Of a DNA stretch of 64,000 nt, positions 23,884-36,453 are shown piece after piece. The stretch lies in assembly GCF_000004195.4 (NCBI RefSeq), contig NC_030679.2, positions 144,856,039-144,920,038 of the forward strand. The letters are read 5' to 3'. The position numbers and the translations under genes were made by a program. The notes beneath the pieces are model-generated. The model was not told the DNA's origin and searched no databases. It was given only the letters and a program-made list of their open reading frames with translations. Source of the stretch: Xenopus tropicalis. Lineage: Eukaryota; Chordata; Amphibia; Anura; Pipidae. The stretch's first letter is position 1. Every line of letters starts with the position of its first letter.

Positions 23884-26800
23884 CCCCTCCTGTCACTCAC
23901 CTGCAGAGTATCCCTCCCTTACCCCTCTCCTGTCACTCACCTGCAGAGTATCCCTCCCTTACCCCTCTCCTGTCACTCACCTGCAGAGTATCCCTCCCTT
24001 ACCCCTCTCCTGTCACTCACCTGCAGAGTATCCCCCTCCCTTACCCCTCTCCTGTCACTCACCTGCAGAGTATCCCTCCCTTACCCCTCTCCTGTCACTC
24101 ACCTGCAGAGTATCCCTCCCTTACCCCTCTCCTGTCACTCACCTGCAGAGTATCCCTCCCTTACCCCTCTCCTGTCACTCACCTGCAGAGTATCCCTCCC
24201 TTACCCCTCTCCTGTCACTCACCTGCAGAGTATCCCTCCCTTACCCCTCTCCTGTCACTCACCTGCAGAGTATCCCTCCCTTACCCCTCTCCTGTCACTC
24301 ACCTGCAGAGTATCCCTCCCTTACCCCTCTCCTGTCACTCACCTGCAGAGTATCCCTCCCTTACCCCTCTCCTGTCACTCACCTGCAGAGTATCCCTCCC
24401 TTACCCCTCTCCTGTCACTCACCTGCAGAGTATCCCTCCCTTACCCCTCTCCTGTCACTCACCTGCAGAGTATCCCTCCCTTACCCCTCTCCTGTCACTC
24501 ACCTGCAGAGTATCCCTCCCTTACCCCTCTCCTGTCACTCACCTGCAGAGTATCCCTCCCTTACCCCTCTCCTGTCACTCACCCTGCAGAGTATCCCTCC
24601 CTTACCCCTCTCCTGTCCACTCACCTGCAGAGTATCCCTCCCTTACCCCTCTCCTGTCACTCACCTGCAGAGTATCTCTCCCTTACCCCTCTCCTGTCAC
24701 TCACCTGCAGAGTATCCCTCCCTTACCCCTCTCCTGTCACTTACCTGCAGAGTATCCCTCCCTTACCCCTCTCCTGTCACTCACCTGCAGAGTATACCTC
24801 CCTTACCCCTCTCCTGTCACTTACCTGCAGAGTATCCCTCCCTTACCCCTCTCCTGTCACTCACCTGCAGAGTATCCCTCCCTTACCCCTCTCCTGTCAC
24901 TCACCTGCAGAGTATCCCTCCCTTACCCCTCTCCTGTCACTCACCTGCAGAGTATCTCTCCCTTACCCCTCTCCTGTCACTCACCTGCAGAGTATCTCTC
25001 CCTTACCCCTCTCCTGTCACTCACCTGCAGAGTATCCCTCCCTTACCCCTCTCCTGTCACTCACCTGCAGAGTATCCCTCCCTTACCCTTCTCCTGTCAC
25101 TCACCTGCAGAGTATCCCTCCCTTACCCCTCTCCTGTCACTCACCTGCAGAGTATCCCTCCCTAACCCCTTTCCTGTCACTCACCTGCAGAGTATCCCTC
25201 CCTTACCCCTCTCCTGTCACTCACCTGCAGAGTATCTCTCCCTTACCCCTCTCCTGTCACTCACCTGCAGAGTATCCCTCCCTTACCCCTCTCCTGTCAC
25301 TCACCTGCAGAGTATCCCTCCCTTACCCCACTCCTGTCACTTAACTGCAGAGTATCTCTCCCTTACCCCTCTCCTGTCACTCACCTGCAGAGTATCCCTC
25401 CCTTACCCCTCTCCTGTCACTCACCTGCAGAGTATCCCTCCCTTACCCCTCTCCTGTCACTCACCTGCAGAATATCCCTCCCTTACCCCTCTCCTGTCAC
25501 TCACCTGCAGAGTATCCCCCCCTTACCCCTCTCCTGTCACTCTCCTGCAGAGTATCCCTCCCTTACCCCTCTCCTGTCACTCACCTGCAGAGTATACCTC
25601 CCTTACCCCTCTCCTGTCACTCACCTGCAGAATATCCCTCCCTTACCCCTCTCCTGTCACTCACCTGCAGAGTATCCCCCCCTTACCCCTCTCCTGTCAC
25701 TCACCTGCAGAGTATCCCTCCCTTACCCCTCTCCTGTCACTCACCTGCAGAGTATCCCCCCTTACCCCTCTCCTGTCACTCACCTGCAGAGTATCTCTCC
25801 CTTACCCCTCTCCTGTCACTCTCCTGCAGAGTATCCCTCCCTTACCCCTCTCCTGTCACTCACCTGCAGAGTATCCCTCCCTTACCCCTCTCCTGTCACT
25901 CACCTGCAGAGTATCCCTCCCTTACCCCTCTCCTGTCACTCTCCTGCAGAGTATCCCTCCCCTTACCCCTCTCCTGTCACTCACCTGCAGAATATCCCTC
26001 CCTTACCCCTCTCCTGTCACTCACCTGCAGAGTATCCCCCCCTTACCCCTCTCCTGTCACTCACCTGCAGAGTATCCCCCCCTTACCCCTCTCCTGTCAC
26101 TCACCTGCAGAGTATCCCTCCCTTACCCCTCTCCTGTCACTCACCTGCAGAGTATCCCCCCCTTACCCCTCTCCTGTCACTCACCTGCAGAGTATCCCCC
26201 TCCCTTACCCCTCTCCTGTCACTCACCTGCAGAGTATCCCTCCCTTACCCCTCTCCTGTCACTCACCTACAGAGTATCCCCCCCCTTACCCCTCTCCTGT
26301 CACTCACCTGCAGAGTATCCCTCCCTTACCCCTCTCCTGTCACTCACCTGCAGAGTATCCCTCCCTTACCCCTCTCCTGTCACTCACCTGCAGAGTATCC
26401 CTCCCTTACCCCTCTCCTGTCACTCACCTGCAGAGTATCCCTCCCTTACCCCTCTCCTGTCACTCACCTGCAGAGTATCCCTCCGTTACCCCTCTCCTGT
26501 CACTCACCTGCAGAGTATCCCCCCCTTACCCCTCTCCTGTCACTCACCTGCAGAGTATCACTCCCTTACCCCTCTCCTGTCACTCACCTGCAGAGTATCC
26601 CTCCCTTACCCCTCTCCTGTCACTCACCTGCAGAGTATCCCCCCCTTACCCCTCTCCTGTCACTCACCTGCAGAGTATCCCTCCCTTACCCCTCTCCTGT
26701 CACTCACCTGCAGAGTATCCCTCCATTACCCCTCTCCTGTCACTCACCTGCAGAGTATCCCTCCCTTACCCCTCTCCTGTCACTCACCTGCAGAGTATCC

Positions 26801-27022
26801 CTCCCTTACCCCTCTCCTGTCACTCACCTGCAGAGTATCCCTCCCTTACCCCTCTCCTGTCACTCACCTGCAGAGTATCCCTCCCTTACCCCTCTCCTGT
26901 CACTCACCTGCAGAGTATCCCTCCATTACCCCTCTCCTGTCACTCACCTGCAGAGTATCCCTCCCTTACCCCTTTCCTGTCACTCACCTGCAGAGTATCC
27001 CCCCCTTACCCCTCTCCTGTCT
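23884..27022. repeat. 40-bp CT-rich minisatellite, segment A (about 78 units)
   Basis: The unit contains CTCCTGTCACTCACCTGCAG followed by AGTATCCCTCCCTTACCCCT. The period is 40 bp with occasional 1-2-bp changes in the C-runs. It has no plus-strand stop in any frame, so it creates open frames of up to 1,095 codons that are not genes. The plus strand of each unit has a pyrimidine-rich tract then CAG (a 3'-splice-like motif); the minus strand has CAGGTGAGT (a consensus 5' splice site). The same array precedes the RING exons at 38.9 and 50.4 kb. Confidence 0.97.
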
Positions 27023-27180
27023 CTCAGACACGTTAGTATATCAGTGAGTCAGTGACACGTATATCTACTGCATCAAATTTTCCATCTTTCAAAAGCATTA
27101 CATAGGGGGAGGGGCTCTTACCAAATTCTCACGTCTAGCCCCACCTCTTTTGTTATTTAATCACAATTCCTAATATCCCT

Positions 27181-27490
27181 GCTCTATGTTATCCAACTTG
27201 CTAGGTTCTGGCGATCAGTGAGGGACTGGGAACATAACAGGAGATTTCTCTCACAGCTGCCCTCACTGCGGCCAGGCACAAACACGGAGCAGCGGGAAAA
27301 CTGTGGCCCGGGAAGAGCCGTTCAACGGTTGGACGGTTGTGTACATGTGACTTGAACAGGCTGCAGCTATTGGCGGCTGAGACTGTACCATAACGTGGCT
27401 GCACTGCCAGGCGTGTTCTTCGTTGCCTAGCGACCAGTTGTACAGCGTCCGCGGTGGGTCAGAGAAGGGCGAAGCTACAGAAGCTGGGGA
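27181..27490 (+). pseudogene. RING micro-gene relic (segment A)
   Basis: Collinear with the two intact RING exons: a degenerate TATA region (27,181), GATCAGTGAGGG in the leader, GCACAAACACGGAG where the others have ACAAACATGGAG, then GTTGCCTAGCGACC, the GGTGGGTCAGAGAAGGGC tract and AGAAGCTGGGG. The start codon ATG has become ACG at 27,284-27,286 and the zinc-binding part has several deletions, so the C-x2-C ... C-x2-C pattern is lost. Its second exon is also damaged (34,135-34,270). Confidence 0.85.
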
Positions 27491-27660
27491 AAGTGACACT
27501 TGTGCAAATATTACGGCAGTATATTTTTTTATTAGCCTTTTTATTAGTTCTGTGAAACTCAGTAGCTTGATAAACAGTATTGAACACTCACATTGCATTC
27601 CTGACTTTGGTAACTTATTGTCTTGGAAAGAATCATATGAGAGTTATTTTCAGGTATCTG

Positions 27661-30600
27661 CCATAGCTAATAATGGGGCAGTTTCCACCCACTGCCATAG
27701 CTAATAATGGGGCAGTTTCCACCCACTGACATAGCTAATAATGGGGCAGTTTCCACCCACTGCCATAGCTAATAATGGGGGTAGTTTCCACCCACTGACA
27801 TAGCTAATAATGGGGGCAGTTTCCACCCACTGACATAGCTAATAATGGGGCAGTTTCCACCCACTGCCATAGCTAATAATGGGGCAGTTTCCACCCACTG
27901 CCATAGCTAATAATGGGGCAGTTTCCACCCACTGCCATAGCTAATAATGGGGCAGTTTCCACCCACTGCCATAGCTAATAATGGGGCAGTTTCCACCCAC
28001 TGCCATAGCTAATAATGGGGGCAGTTTCCACCCACTGACATAGCTAATAATGGGGGCAGTTTCCACCCACTGCCATAGCTAATAATGGGGCAGTTTCCAC
28101 CCACTGCCATAGCTAATAATGGGGGCAGTTTCCACCCACTGCCATAGCTAATAATGGGGGCAGTTTCCACCCACTGCCATAGCTAATAATGGGGCAGTTT
28201 CCACCCACTGCCATAGCTAATAATGGGGCAGTTTCCACCCACTGCCATAGCTAATAATGGGGGCAGTTTCCACCCACTGCCATAGCTAATAATGGGGGCA
28301 GTTTCCACCCACTGACATAGCTAATAATGGGGCAGTTTCCGCCCACTGACATAGCTAATAATGGGGGTAGTTTCCACCCACTGACATAGCTAATAATGGG
28401 GGCAGTTTCCACCCACTGCCATAGCTAATAATGGGGCAGTTTCCGCCCACTGACATAGCTAATAATGGGGGTAGTTTCCACCCACTGACATAGCTAATAA
28501 TGGGGGCAGTTTCCACCCACTGACATAGCTAATAATGGGGGCAGTTTCCACCCACTGCCATAGCTAATAATGGGGCAGTTTCCGCCCACTGACATAGCTA
28601 ATAATGGGGGTAGTTTCCACCCACTGACATAGCTAATAATGGGGGCAGTTTCCACCCACTGACATAGCTAATAATGGGGGCAGTTTCCACCCACTGCCAT
28701 AGCTAATAATGGGGCAGTTTCCACCCACTGCCATAGCTAATAATGGGGGCAGTTTCCACCCACTGCCATAGCTAATAATGGGGCAGTTTCCACCCACTGC
28801 CATAGCTAATAATGGGGCAGTTTCCGCCCACTGCCATAGCTAATAATGGGGCAGTTTCCACCCACTGACATAGCTAATAATGGGGGCAGTTTCCGCCCAC
28901 TGCCATAGCTAATAATGGGGGTAGTTTCCACCCACTGACATAGCTAATAATGGAGGCAGTTTCCACCCACTGCCATAGCTAATAATGGGGGTAGTTTCCA
29001 CCCACTGACATAGCTAATAATGGGGGCAGTTTCCGCCCACTGCCATAGCTAATAATGGAGGCAGTTTCCACCCACTGCCATAGCTAATAATGGGGCAGTT
29101 TCCACCCACTGCCATAGCTAATTATGGAGGCAGTTTCCACCCACTGCCATAGCTAATAATGGGGTAGTTTCCACCCACTGCCATAGCTAATAATGGGGGC
29201 AGTTTCCGCCCACTGCCATAGCTAATAATGGGGGCAGTTTCCACCCACTGCCATAGCTAATAACGGGGGCAGTTTCCACCCACTGCCATAGCTAATAATG
29301 GGGGCAGTTTCCACCCACTGCCATAGCTAATAATGGGGCAGTTTCCACCCACTGACATAGCTAATAATGGGGGCAGTTTCCGCCCACTGCCATAGCTAAT
29401 AATGGGGGTAGTTTCCACCCACTGAAATAGCTAATAATGGAGGCAGTTTCCACCCACTGCCATAGCTAATAATGGGGGTAGTTTCCACCCACTGACATAG
29501 CTAATAATGGGGGCAGTTTCCGCCCACTGCCATAGCTAATAATGGGGGTAGTTTCCACCCACTGACATAGCTAATAATGGGGCAGTTTCCACCCACTGCC
29601 ATAGCTAATAACGGGGGCAGTTTCCACCCACTGCCATAGCTAATAATGGGGCAGTTTCCACCCACTGCCATAGCTAATAACGGGGGCAGTTTCCACCCAC
29701 TGCCATAGCTAATAACGGGGGCAGTTTCCACCCACTGACATAGCTAATAATGGGGCAGTTTCCACCCACTGCCATAGCTAATAACGGGGGCAGTTTCCAC
29801 CCACTGACATAGCTAATAATGGGGCAGTTTCCACCCACTGCCATAGCTAATAATGGGGCAGTTTCTGCCCACTGCCATAGCTAATAATGGGGCAGTTTCC
29901 ACCCACTGACATAGCTAATAATGGGGCAGTTTCCACCCACTGCCATAGCTAATAATGGGGGCAGTTTCCACCCACTGACATAGCTAATAATGGGGCAGTT
30001 TCCACCCACTGACATAGCTAATAATGGGGGCAGTTTCCGCCCACTGCCATAGCTAATAATGGGGGCAGTTTCCACCCACTGCCATAGCTAATAATGGGGT
30101 TAGTTTCCACCCACTGACATAGCTAATAATGGGGCAGTTTCCACCCACTGCCATAGCTAATAATGGGGGCAGTTTCCACCCACTGACATAGCTAATAATG
30201 GGGCAGTTTCCGCCCACTGCCATAGCTAATAATGGGGGCAGTTTCCACCCACTGACATAGCTAATAATGGGGGCAGTTTCCGCCCACTGCCATAGCTAAT
30301 AATGGGGGCAGTTTCCACCCACTGCCATAGCTAATAATGGGGGCAGTTTCCACCCACTGCCATAACTAATAATGGGGGCAGTTTCCGCCCACTGCCATAG
30401 CTAATAATAAGGGCAGTTTCCGCCCACTGCCATAGCTAATAATGGGGCAGTTTCCGCCCACTGCCATAACTAATAATGGGGGTAGTTTCCACCCACTGAC
30501 ATAGCTAATAATGGGGCAGTTTCCGCCCACTGCCATAGCTAATAATAAGGGCAGTTTCCGCCCACTGACATAGCTAATAATGGGGGCAGTTTCCACCCAC

Positions 30601-33597
30601 TGCCATAGCTAATAATGGGGCAGTTTCCGCCCACTGCCATAGCTAATAATGGGGCAGTTTCCGCCCACTGCCATAGCTAATAATGGGGCAGTTTCCGCCC
30701 ACTGCCATAACTAATAATGGGGGTAGTTTCCACCCACTGACATAGCTAATAATGGGGCAGTTTCCGCCCACTGCCATAGCTAATAATAAGGGCAGTTTCC
30801 ACCCACTGACATAGCTAATAATGGGGGCAGTTTCCACCCACTGACATAGCTAATAATGGGGCAGTTTTCGCCCACTGACATAGCTAATAATGGGGCAGTT
30901 TCCACCCACTACCATAGCTAATAATGGGGCAGTTTTCGCCCACTGACATAGCTAATAATGGGGCAGTTTCCGCCCACTGACATAGCTAATAATGGGGCAG
31001 TTTCCGCCCACTACCATAGCTAATAATGGGGCAGTTTCCACCCACTGCCATAGCTAATAATGGGGGCAGTTTCCGCCCACTGCCATAGCTAATAATGGGG
31101 CAGTTTCCACCCACTGCCATAGCTAATAATGGGGGTAGTTTCCGCCCACTGCCATAGCTAATAATGGGGCAGTTTCCGCCCACTGCCATAGCTAATAATG
31201 GGGGCAGTTTCCGCCCACTGCCATAGCTAATAATGGGGCAGTTTCCACCCACTGCCATAGCTAATAATGGGGGCAGTTTCCACCCACTGCCATAGCTAAT
31301 AATGGGGCAGTTTCCGCCCACTGCCATAGCTAATAATGGGGCAGTTTCCGCCCACTGCCATAGCTAATAATGGGGCAGTTTCCGCCCACTGCCATAGCTA
31401 ATAATGGGGGTAGTTTCCACCCACTGACATAGCTAATAATGGGGGTAGTTTCCACCCACTGACATAGCTAATAATGGGACAGTTTCCGCCCACTGACATA
31501 GCTAATAATGGGGCAGTTTCCGCCCACTGCCATAGCTAATAATGGGGCAGTTTCCGCCCACTGACATAGCTAATAATAAGGGCAGTTTCCGCCCACTGAC
31601 ATAGCTAATAATGGGGGCAGTTTCCACCCACTGCCATAGCTAATAATGGGGCAGTTTCGGCCCACTACCATAGCTAATAATGGGGCAGTTTCCACCCACT
31701 GCCATAGCTAATAATGGGGGCAGTTTCCGCCCACTGCCATAGCTAATAATGGGGCAGTTTCCACCCACTGCCATAGCTAATAATGGGGGTAGTTTCCGCC
31801 CACTGCCATAGCTAATAATGGGGCAGTTTCCGCCCACTGCCATAGCTAATAATGGGGGCAGTTTCCGCCCACTGCCATAGCTAATAATGGGGCAGTTTCC
31901 ACCCACTGCCATAGCTAATAATGGGGGCAGTTTCCACCCACTGCCATAGCTAATAATGGGGCAGTTTCTGCCCACTGCCATAGCTAATAATGGGGCAGTT
32001 TCCGCCCACTGCCATAGCTAATAATGGGGCAGTTTCCGCCCACTGCCATAGCTAATAATGGGGGTAGTTTCCACCCACTGACATAGCTAATAATGGGACA
32101 GTTTCCGCCCACTGACATAGCTAATAATGGGGCAGTTTCCACCCACTGACACAGCTAATAATGGGGCAGTTTCCGCCCACTGCCATAGCTAATAATGGGG
32201 CAGTTTCCACCCACTGCCATAGCTAATAATGGGGGTAGTTTCCGCCCACTGCCATAGCTAATAATGGGGCAGTTTCCGCCCACTGCCATAGCTAATAATG
32301 GGGGCAGTTTCCGCCCACTGCCATAGCTAATAATGGGGCAGTTTCCACCCACTGCCATAGCTAATAATGGGGGCAGTTTCCACCCACTGCCATAGCTAAT
32401 AATGGGGCAGTTTCCGCCCACTGCCATAGCTAATAATGGGGCAGTTTCCGCCCACTGCCATAGCTAATAATGGGGCAGTTTCCGCCCACTGCCATAGCTA
32501 ATAATGGGGGTAGTTTCCACCCACTGACATAGCTAATAATGGGACAGTTTCCGCCCACTGACATAGCTAATAATGGGGCAGTTTCCACCCACTGACATAG
32601 CTAATAATGGGGCAGTTTCCGCCCACTGCCATAGCTAATAATGGGGGTAGTTTCCACCCACTGACATAGCTAATAATGGGACAGTTTCCGCCCACTGCCA
32701 TAGCTAATAATGGGGCAGTTTCCGCCCACTGACTTAGCTAATAATGGGGGCAGTTTCCACCCACTGCCATAGCTAATAATGGGGCAGTTTTCGCCCACTG
32801 ACATAGCTAATAATGGGGCAGTTTCCGCCCACTGACATAGCTAATAATGGGGCAGTTTCCGCTCCCACTACCATAGCTAATAATGGGGGTAGTTTCCACC
32901 CACTGCCATAGCTAATAATAAGGGCAGTTTCCGCCCACTGACATAGCTAATACTGGGGCAGTTTCCGCCCACTACCATAGCTAATAATGGGGGTAGTTTC
33001 CACCCACTGCCATAGCTAATAATAGGGGTAGTTTCCACCCACTGCCATAGCTAATAATGGGGGTAGTTTCCACCCACTGCCATAGCTAATAATGGGGGCA
33101 GTTTCCGCCCACTGCCATAGCTAATAATGGGGCAGTTTCCGCACACTGCCATAGCTAATAATGGGGGCAGTTTCCGCCCACTGCCATAGCTAATAATGGG
33201 GGCAGTTTCCGCCCACTGCCATAGCTAATAATGGGGGTAGTTTCCACCCACTGCCATAGCTAATAATGGGGGCAGTTTCCGCCCACTGCCATAGCTAATA
33301 ATGGGGGCAGTTTCCGCCCACTGACATAGCTAATAATGGGGGCAGTTTCCGCCCACTGACATAGCTAATAATGGGGGCAGTTTCCACCCACTGCCATAGC
33401 TAATAATGGGGGCAGTTTCCGCCCACTGCCATAGCTAATAATGGGGGTAGTTTCCACCCACTGCCATAGCTAATAATGGGGGCAGTTTCCGCCCACTGCC
33501 ATAGCTAATAATGGGGGCAGTTTCCGCCCACTGCCATAGCTAATAATGGGGGCAGTTTCCACCCACTGCCATAGATAATAATGGGGGCAGTTTCCAC
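27661..33597. repeat. 34-35-bp minisatellite in segment A intron (about 170 units)
   Basis: The unit reads CCATAGCTAATAATGGGGCA then GTTTCCACCCACTG, alternating 34 and 35 bp with the G-run. Variants (GACATAG, TCCGCCC, GGGGGTAG, AATAATAAGGG) are mixed. A block at 30,986-31,327 recurs 654 bp later at 31,640-31,981 and again near 32,155-32,427, showing higher-order repeats. It occupies the position of the intron of the RING relic. Confidence 0.97.
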
Positions 33598-34134
33598 CAG
33601 TGGTGTAACTTGGTCGCGCCAGGCCCCCCTGTTGAAAAATATTTTGAGAGGGCCAGGGCTGTTTCTGGCAATTGCCATAGCTAATAATGGGGCAGTTTTT
33701 TAGTGGCTGCCATAGGTAAGGGAAGTTTCCGGTGACTGCCATATCTAATAATGGTGGCTGTTTCAGGCAGTTTTATGAGGCTGTCAGGCAGGGCCATATT
33801 TATATATGACTGTGACTAGGGGATAAGCTTTGGGGGGGGTGGCCCTCTGGCGCCTATATAATCGATACATTTTAAAAAAAATAAAAAACCTTTCCGGCAA
33901 TAGAGGAAGCAGACCCTGTGGTTGCAGAGAAACCTGGACCGCGGGGTCTGCTTCCTCCATTTTAAATACAAATTCCCGCTCCATGCTGGCTCTGAGGTAG
34001 GAGAGCGGGTGAGGCTTGCCATTTATCTGTGAGTGTGCGGGGGGCATCAGGGCAGAGAGGCTACTCTGGGCTGGGCCCATTTGAAAGTGTTTTTTGCGGG
34101 GGGGGGGGCCCGGAGCAGAGTAGTTACACCACTG
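33598..34134. mobile_element. MITE with CAGTGGTGTAAC termini
   Basis: The left end CAGTGGTGTAACTT and right end TAGTTACACCACTG form inverted termini. The inside contains three diverged monomers of the neighbouring 34-bp array (33,665-33,765), so it may be composite. The right end abuts the surviving half of the second-exon relic. Confidence 0.65.
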
Positions 34135-34270
34135 ACTGGCGCCATCTTGGACTTCCTTTGGCACGAGGAGACCATTAACCAGGCACCCCAGGAATATTCC
34201 AGCTAACACTGCTGGTCCATACCAAGTATTGTGAGACTCTGAACCTTTCATTCTGCTGCAGTCAGCCATT
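34135..34270 (+). pseudogene. Second-exon relic of segment A RING gene
   Basis: Aligns with the 3' part of the second exons at 42,650-42,800 and 56,290-56,400: GCCATCTTGGA, then AGGAATATTCCAG, then CTGCTGGTCCATACCAA and TGTGAGACTC. The acceptor site and the first half of the exon are missing, replaced by the MITE. Confidence 0.65.
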
Positions 34271-34581
34271 AGTCTATTCTACAGAACGGGGCTATCAGGG
34301 TTCAGAAGCACTTGGGACTCACTAAGAACTGTCTGTTTACTGTTTACTGTTATTTTGTTTGTTTTTTAAAATAGCTGTGATTGCATTTTGTTGGTGTTTT
34401 GTAATTACAGCCCCCTATCAGGGCAGGCATTGGATGATGGTCACGTGCTAATTGCCCTGGGCCTTATCTGAAAAGTCATCGTTGGCACGGGCTCTTCGCA
34501 TTCCGCTTATCGATTAGAAAGCAATTAGTAAAGTGAATTTCCTGATAAATAAAATGAGGCCAGACTCATGTCTCAGTGGGG
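34271..34581. other. 3' flank of segment A
   Basis: The ACTGTTTACTGTTATTTTG and CAGGGCAGGC tracts resemble the flank after the second exon at 42,900-43,025. No gene. Confidence 0.45.
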
Positions 34582-35072
34582 TTAAAGGGTAACTCTACCC
34601 AAACACAGCTTCTGAACTAAAATGTGTTAAAGAGCCCCACACAGCACAGAAACCCCTAATAGCCCTATCCCTGTAATCTGTTCCTTCAAACAGTAGGAAT
34701 AAATACCATTTTGTATGCTGAAATCCAGCTGCAAAACTGTTCTTCTCTTTCTGCATCATTTGTAATCCTGGCAGGGGAGGGGGGACTAAAACATTGATGT
34801 TACAAATTGTAACAACTTCCCCACAGCTTACAGACAGCATGCAGGATCTACATAACCCACAATGCATTGCACTGGGATGTTCCTTTCCTTATTGACATCA
34901 CGTATGCAGCAGGGGATTGTGGGATTGGGAGGAGGCAGGCTGAAGGCAGGCTGAGGGCAGGCGACTACTGTACTCTACGATATTTTTCAATTGATGTGTA
35001 TTGCAAAGTTGCTTGAAGTTATGTTTACTTTTCAATAAGCTTAAGTTGTGTTTGGGTGGAGTTCCCCTTTAA
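34582..35072. mobile_element. MITE with TTAA target duplication
   Basis: Inverted termini (TTAAAGGGTAACTCTACCC at the left, GGGTGGAGTTCCCCTTTAA at the right) flanked by TTAA. This matches the layout of the Xenopus T2-type MITEs (family name from general knowledge). It has no coding capacity. Confidence 0.85.
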
Positions 35073-35165
35073 GTCTCAGGGTACAGCACTGGGCATGCAT
35101 ACAGTTTTAGGGGGGTGCACTGGCAGATCGCAATCATAGAACTCCATGTTGCTAAGTTAGCAGAA

Positions 35166-35325
35166 AGAAAAATTGATTTGCAGCTGGATTTCAGCATATA
35201 AAAATGGCATTTATTCCTACTGTTTGAAGGAACAGATTCCAGGGATAGGGATGTTAGAGGTTTCTGTGTGTGTGTGGGGGGGGGCTCTTTAACACATTTT
35301 GGTTTGGTCAGAGTTCCCCCTTAAG
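35166..35325. mobile_element. Inverted partial copy of the TTAA MITE
   Basis: The reverse complement of the first 160 bp of the preceding MITE: GATTTGCAGCTGGATTTCAG through TTAACACATTTTGG and GAGTTCCCCCTTAA. Truncated at its left end. Confidence 0.8.
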
Positions 35326-36160
35326 GATTTGGGTTCAGTCAGAATTAGACTGGGCGGCCCAGATCTGATCCCCCCCCCCAGGGTGCTCTCGCGATCTCCC
35401 TTCCCCTATGCGCCGCAGGTAAGTTTTCTTTAGGAGCAACTGGGGGAGAGGGTGGGAGGGTATTGGGGGCCTCTGCGGAGGGGGGTGTGAAGGCTGCGGG
35501 GCCACAGTGCGCCCTGCACCCCCCAGTCCGACCCTGGGTTCAGTTTGGTTGGCAATGCCCATGGTTGGCCGTGGCGCAGAATATGTGGGGGGCCTTGAGT
35601 CCTGAAGGACCCCACTGCCACTGAGGGGACCTACAAGTCACAGCTGCTCTGGGTCACCGCTTCATACAGCCGCATAAATGGTGGGGGCCCCTGAAAGTTC
35701 CTCTGCAGGGGGGGCAACAAACTCTAGTTACACCACTGCTGGTTGGATCAGTTCCCAGCCCCCCTGATATTCACCAAGCCACCTAATGTGTGGGTGTTTC
35801 CCACTAACGTGTGTGTTTCTCACCTCCCCGTGTCTCCGCACTAATGCCCATTCGGTATCGATGGAACAAACCCAACCTGGATTCCTCGCTGCGGGGCTGA
35901 AGATGAATTCAATCTGGAAAAAAGAATGTAGATGGTTTACTTGTGCCCGTAAAGCTCATTCATAAACAGGGATTACGATTATTTACTATTACTCACACAG
36001 GATTAGCTCTTAATAAGCTCAATAAAAGCCTTTCCCTTGAATTTCTTGCACAAATCAGAACAATACAGGCAAACAGATCCGGGAAGAGGAGGTGCTTATT
36101 TTATTAGATAATGTATTGGCAATGGGCTCTTACCAGTTACTGAGAATACGGCACGGCGCC
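35326..36160. other. Intergenic with dispersed-repeat pieces
   Basis: No gene. A MITE end TAGTTACACCACTG lies at about 35,725-35,740. About 35,955-36,065 (TTACTATTACTCACACAGGA, AATAAAAGCCTTTCCCT) is paralogous to 43,965-44,040, so the segmental duplication includes this flank. Confidence 0.5.
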
Positions 36161-36186
36161 GGCTGTACCCACAATGCCCAGGCACT

Positions 36187-36453
36187 TCCCTGGGCAGGGG
36201 CGGGCCGACGTGACCGGGTGCCCTAGGCAACCCGGTTGGCTAACTCGCCCCATCACCGCTACATCGCACCCCCCCGCCGTGTGTTTTAAAGTGCATGCGC
36301 AGTTCGAGCAGGGGGGGCGTGGCGCGATGCGCAATATGAAGCGCCGCAACGCGAACTGTACTAGGGGTAGGCAGGAGAGGCTGCTGCCTGGCGCCCCCCA
36401 ATCGTTGCCCCCTAGGCAGCTGCCTCTTCTGCCTACCCCTAGTTCCGGCCCTG
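36187..36453. mobile_element. MITE ending TAGTTCCGGCCCTG
   Basis: The left end GGGCAGGGGCGGGCCGACG and right end CTAGTTCCGGCCCTG bound a GC-rich element with an internal inverted pair (GGGGTAGGCAGGAGAGGC and CCTCTTCTGCCTACCCC). Pieces of the same family lie at 6,540 and 8,490. Confidence 0.65.

Noticed and set aside
23760..27047. A 1,095-codon plus-strand open frame and two long overlapping ones
   Set aside because: They are translations of the 40-bp minisatellite, which has no stop in any plus frame. The products are the same peptide repeats in shifted frames, with no domain or codon signature.
27661..33597. CRISPR-like array
   Set aside because: Units are contiguous with no unique spacers and the genome is eukaryotic. 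It is a minisatellite.
33784..34269. 161-codon minus-strand open frame
   Set aside because: Runs across a MITE and the antisense of an exon relic, so it is a composite of unrelated sequences.
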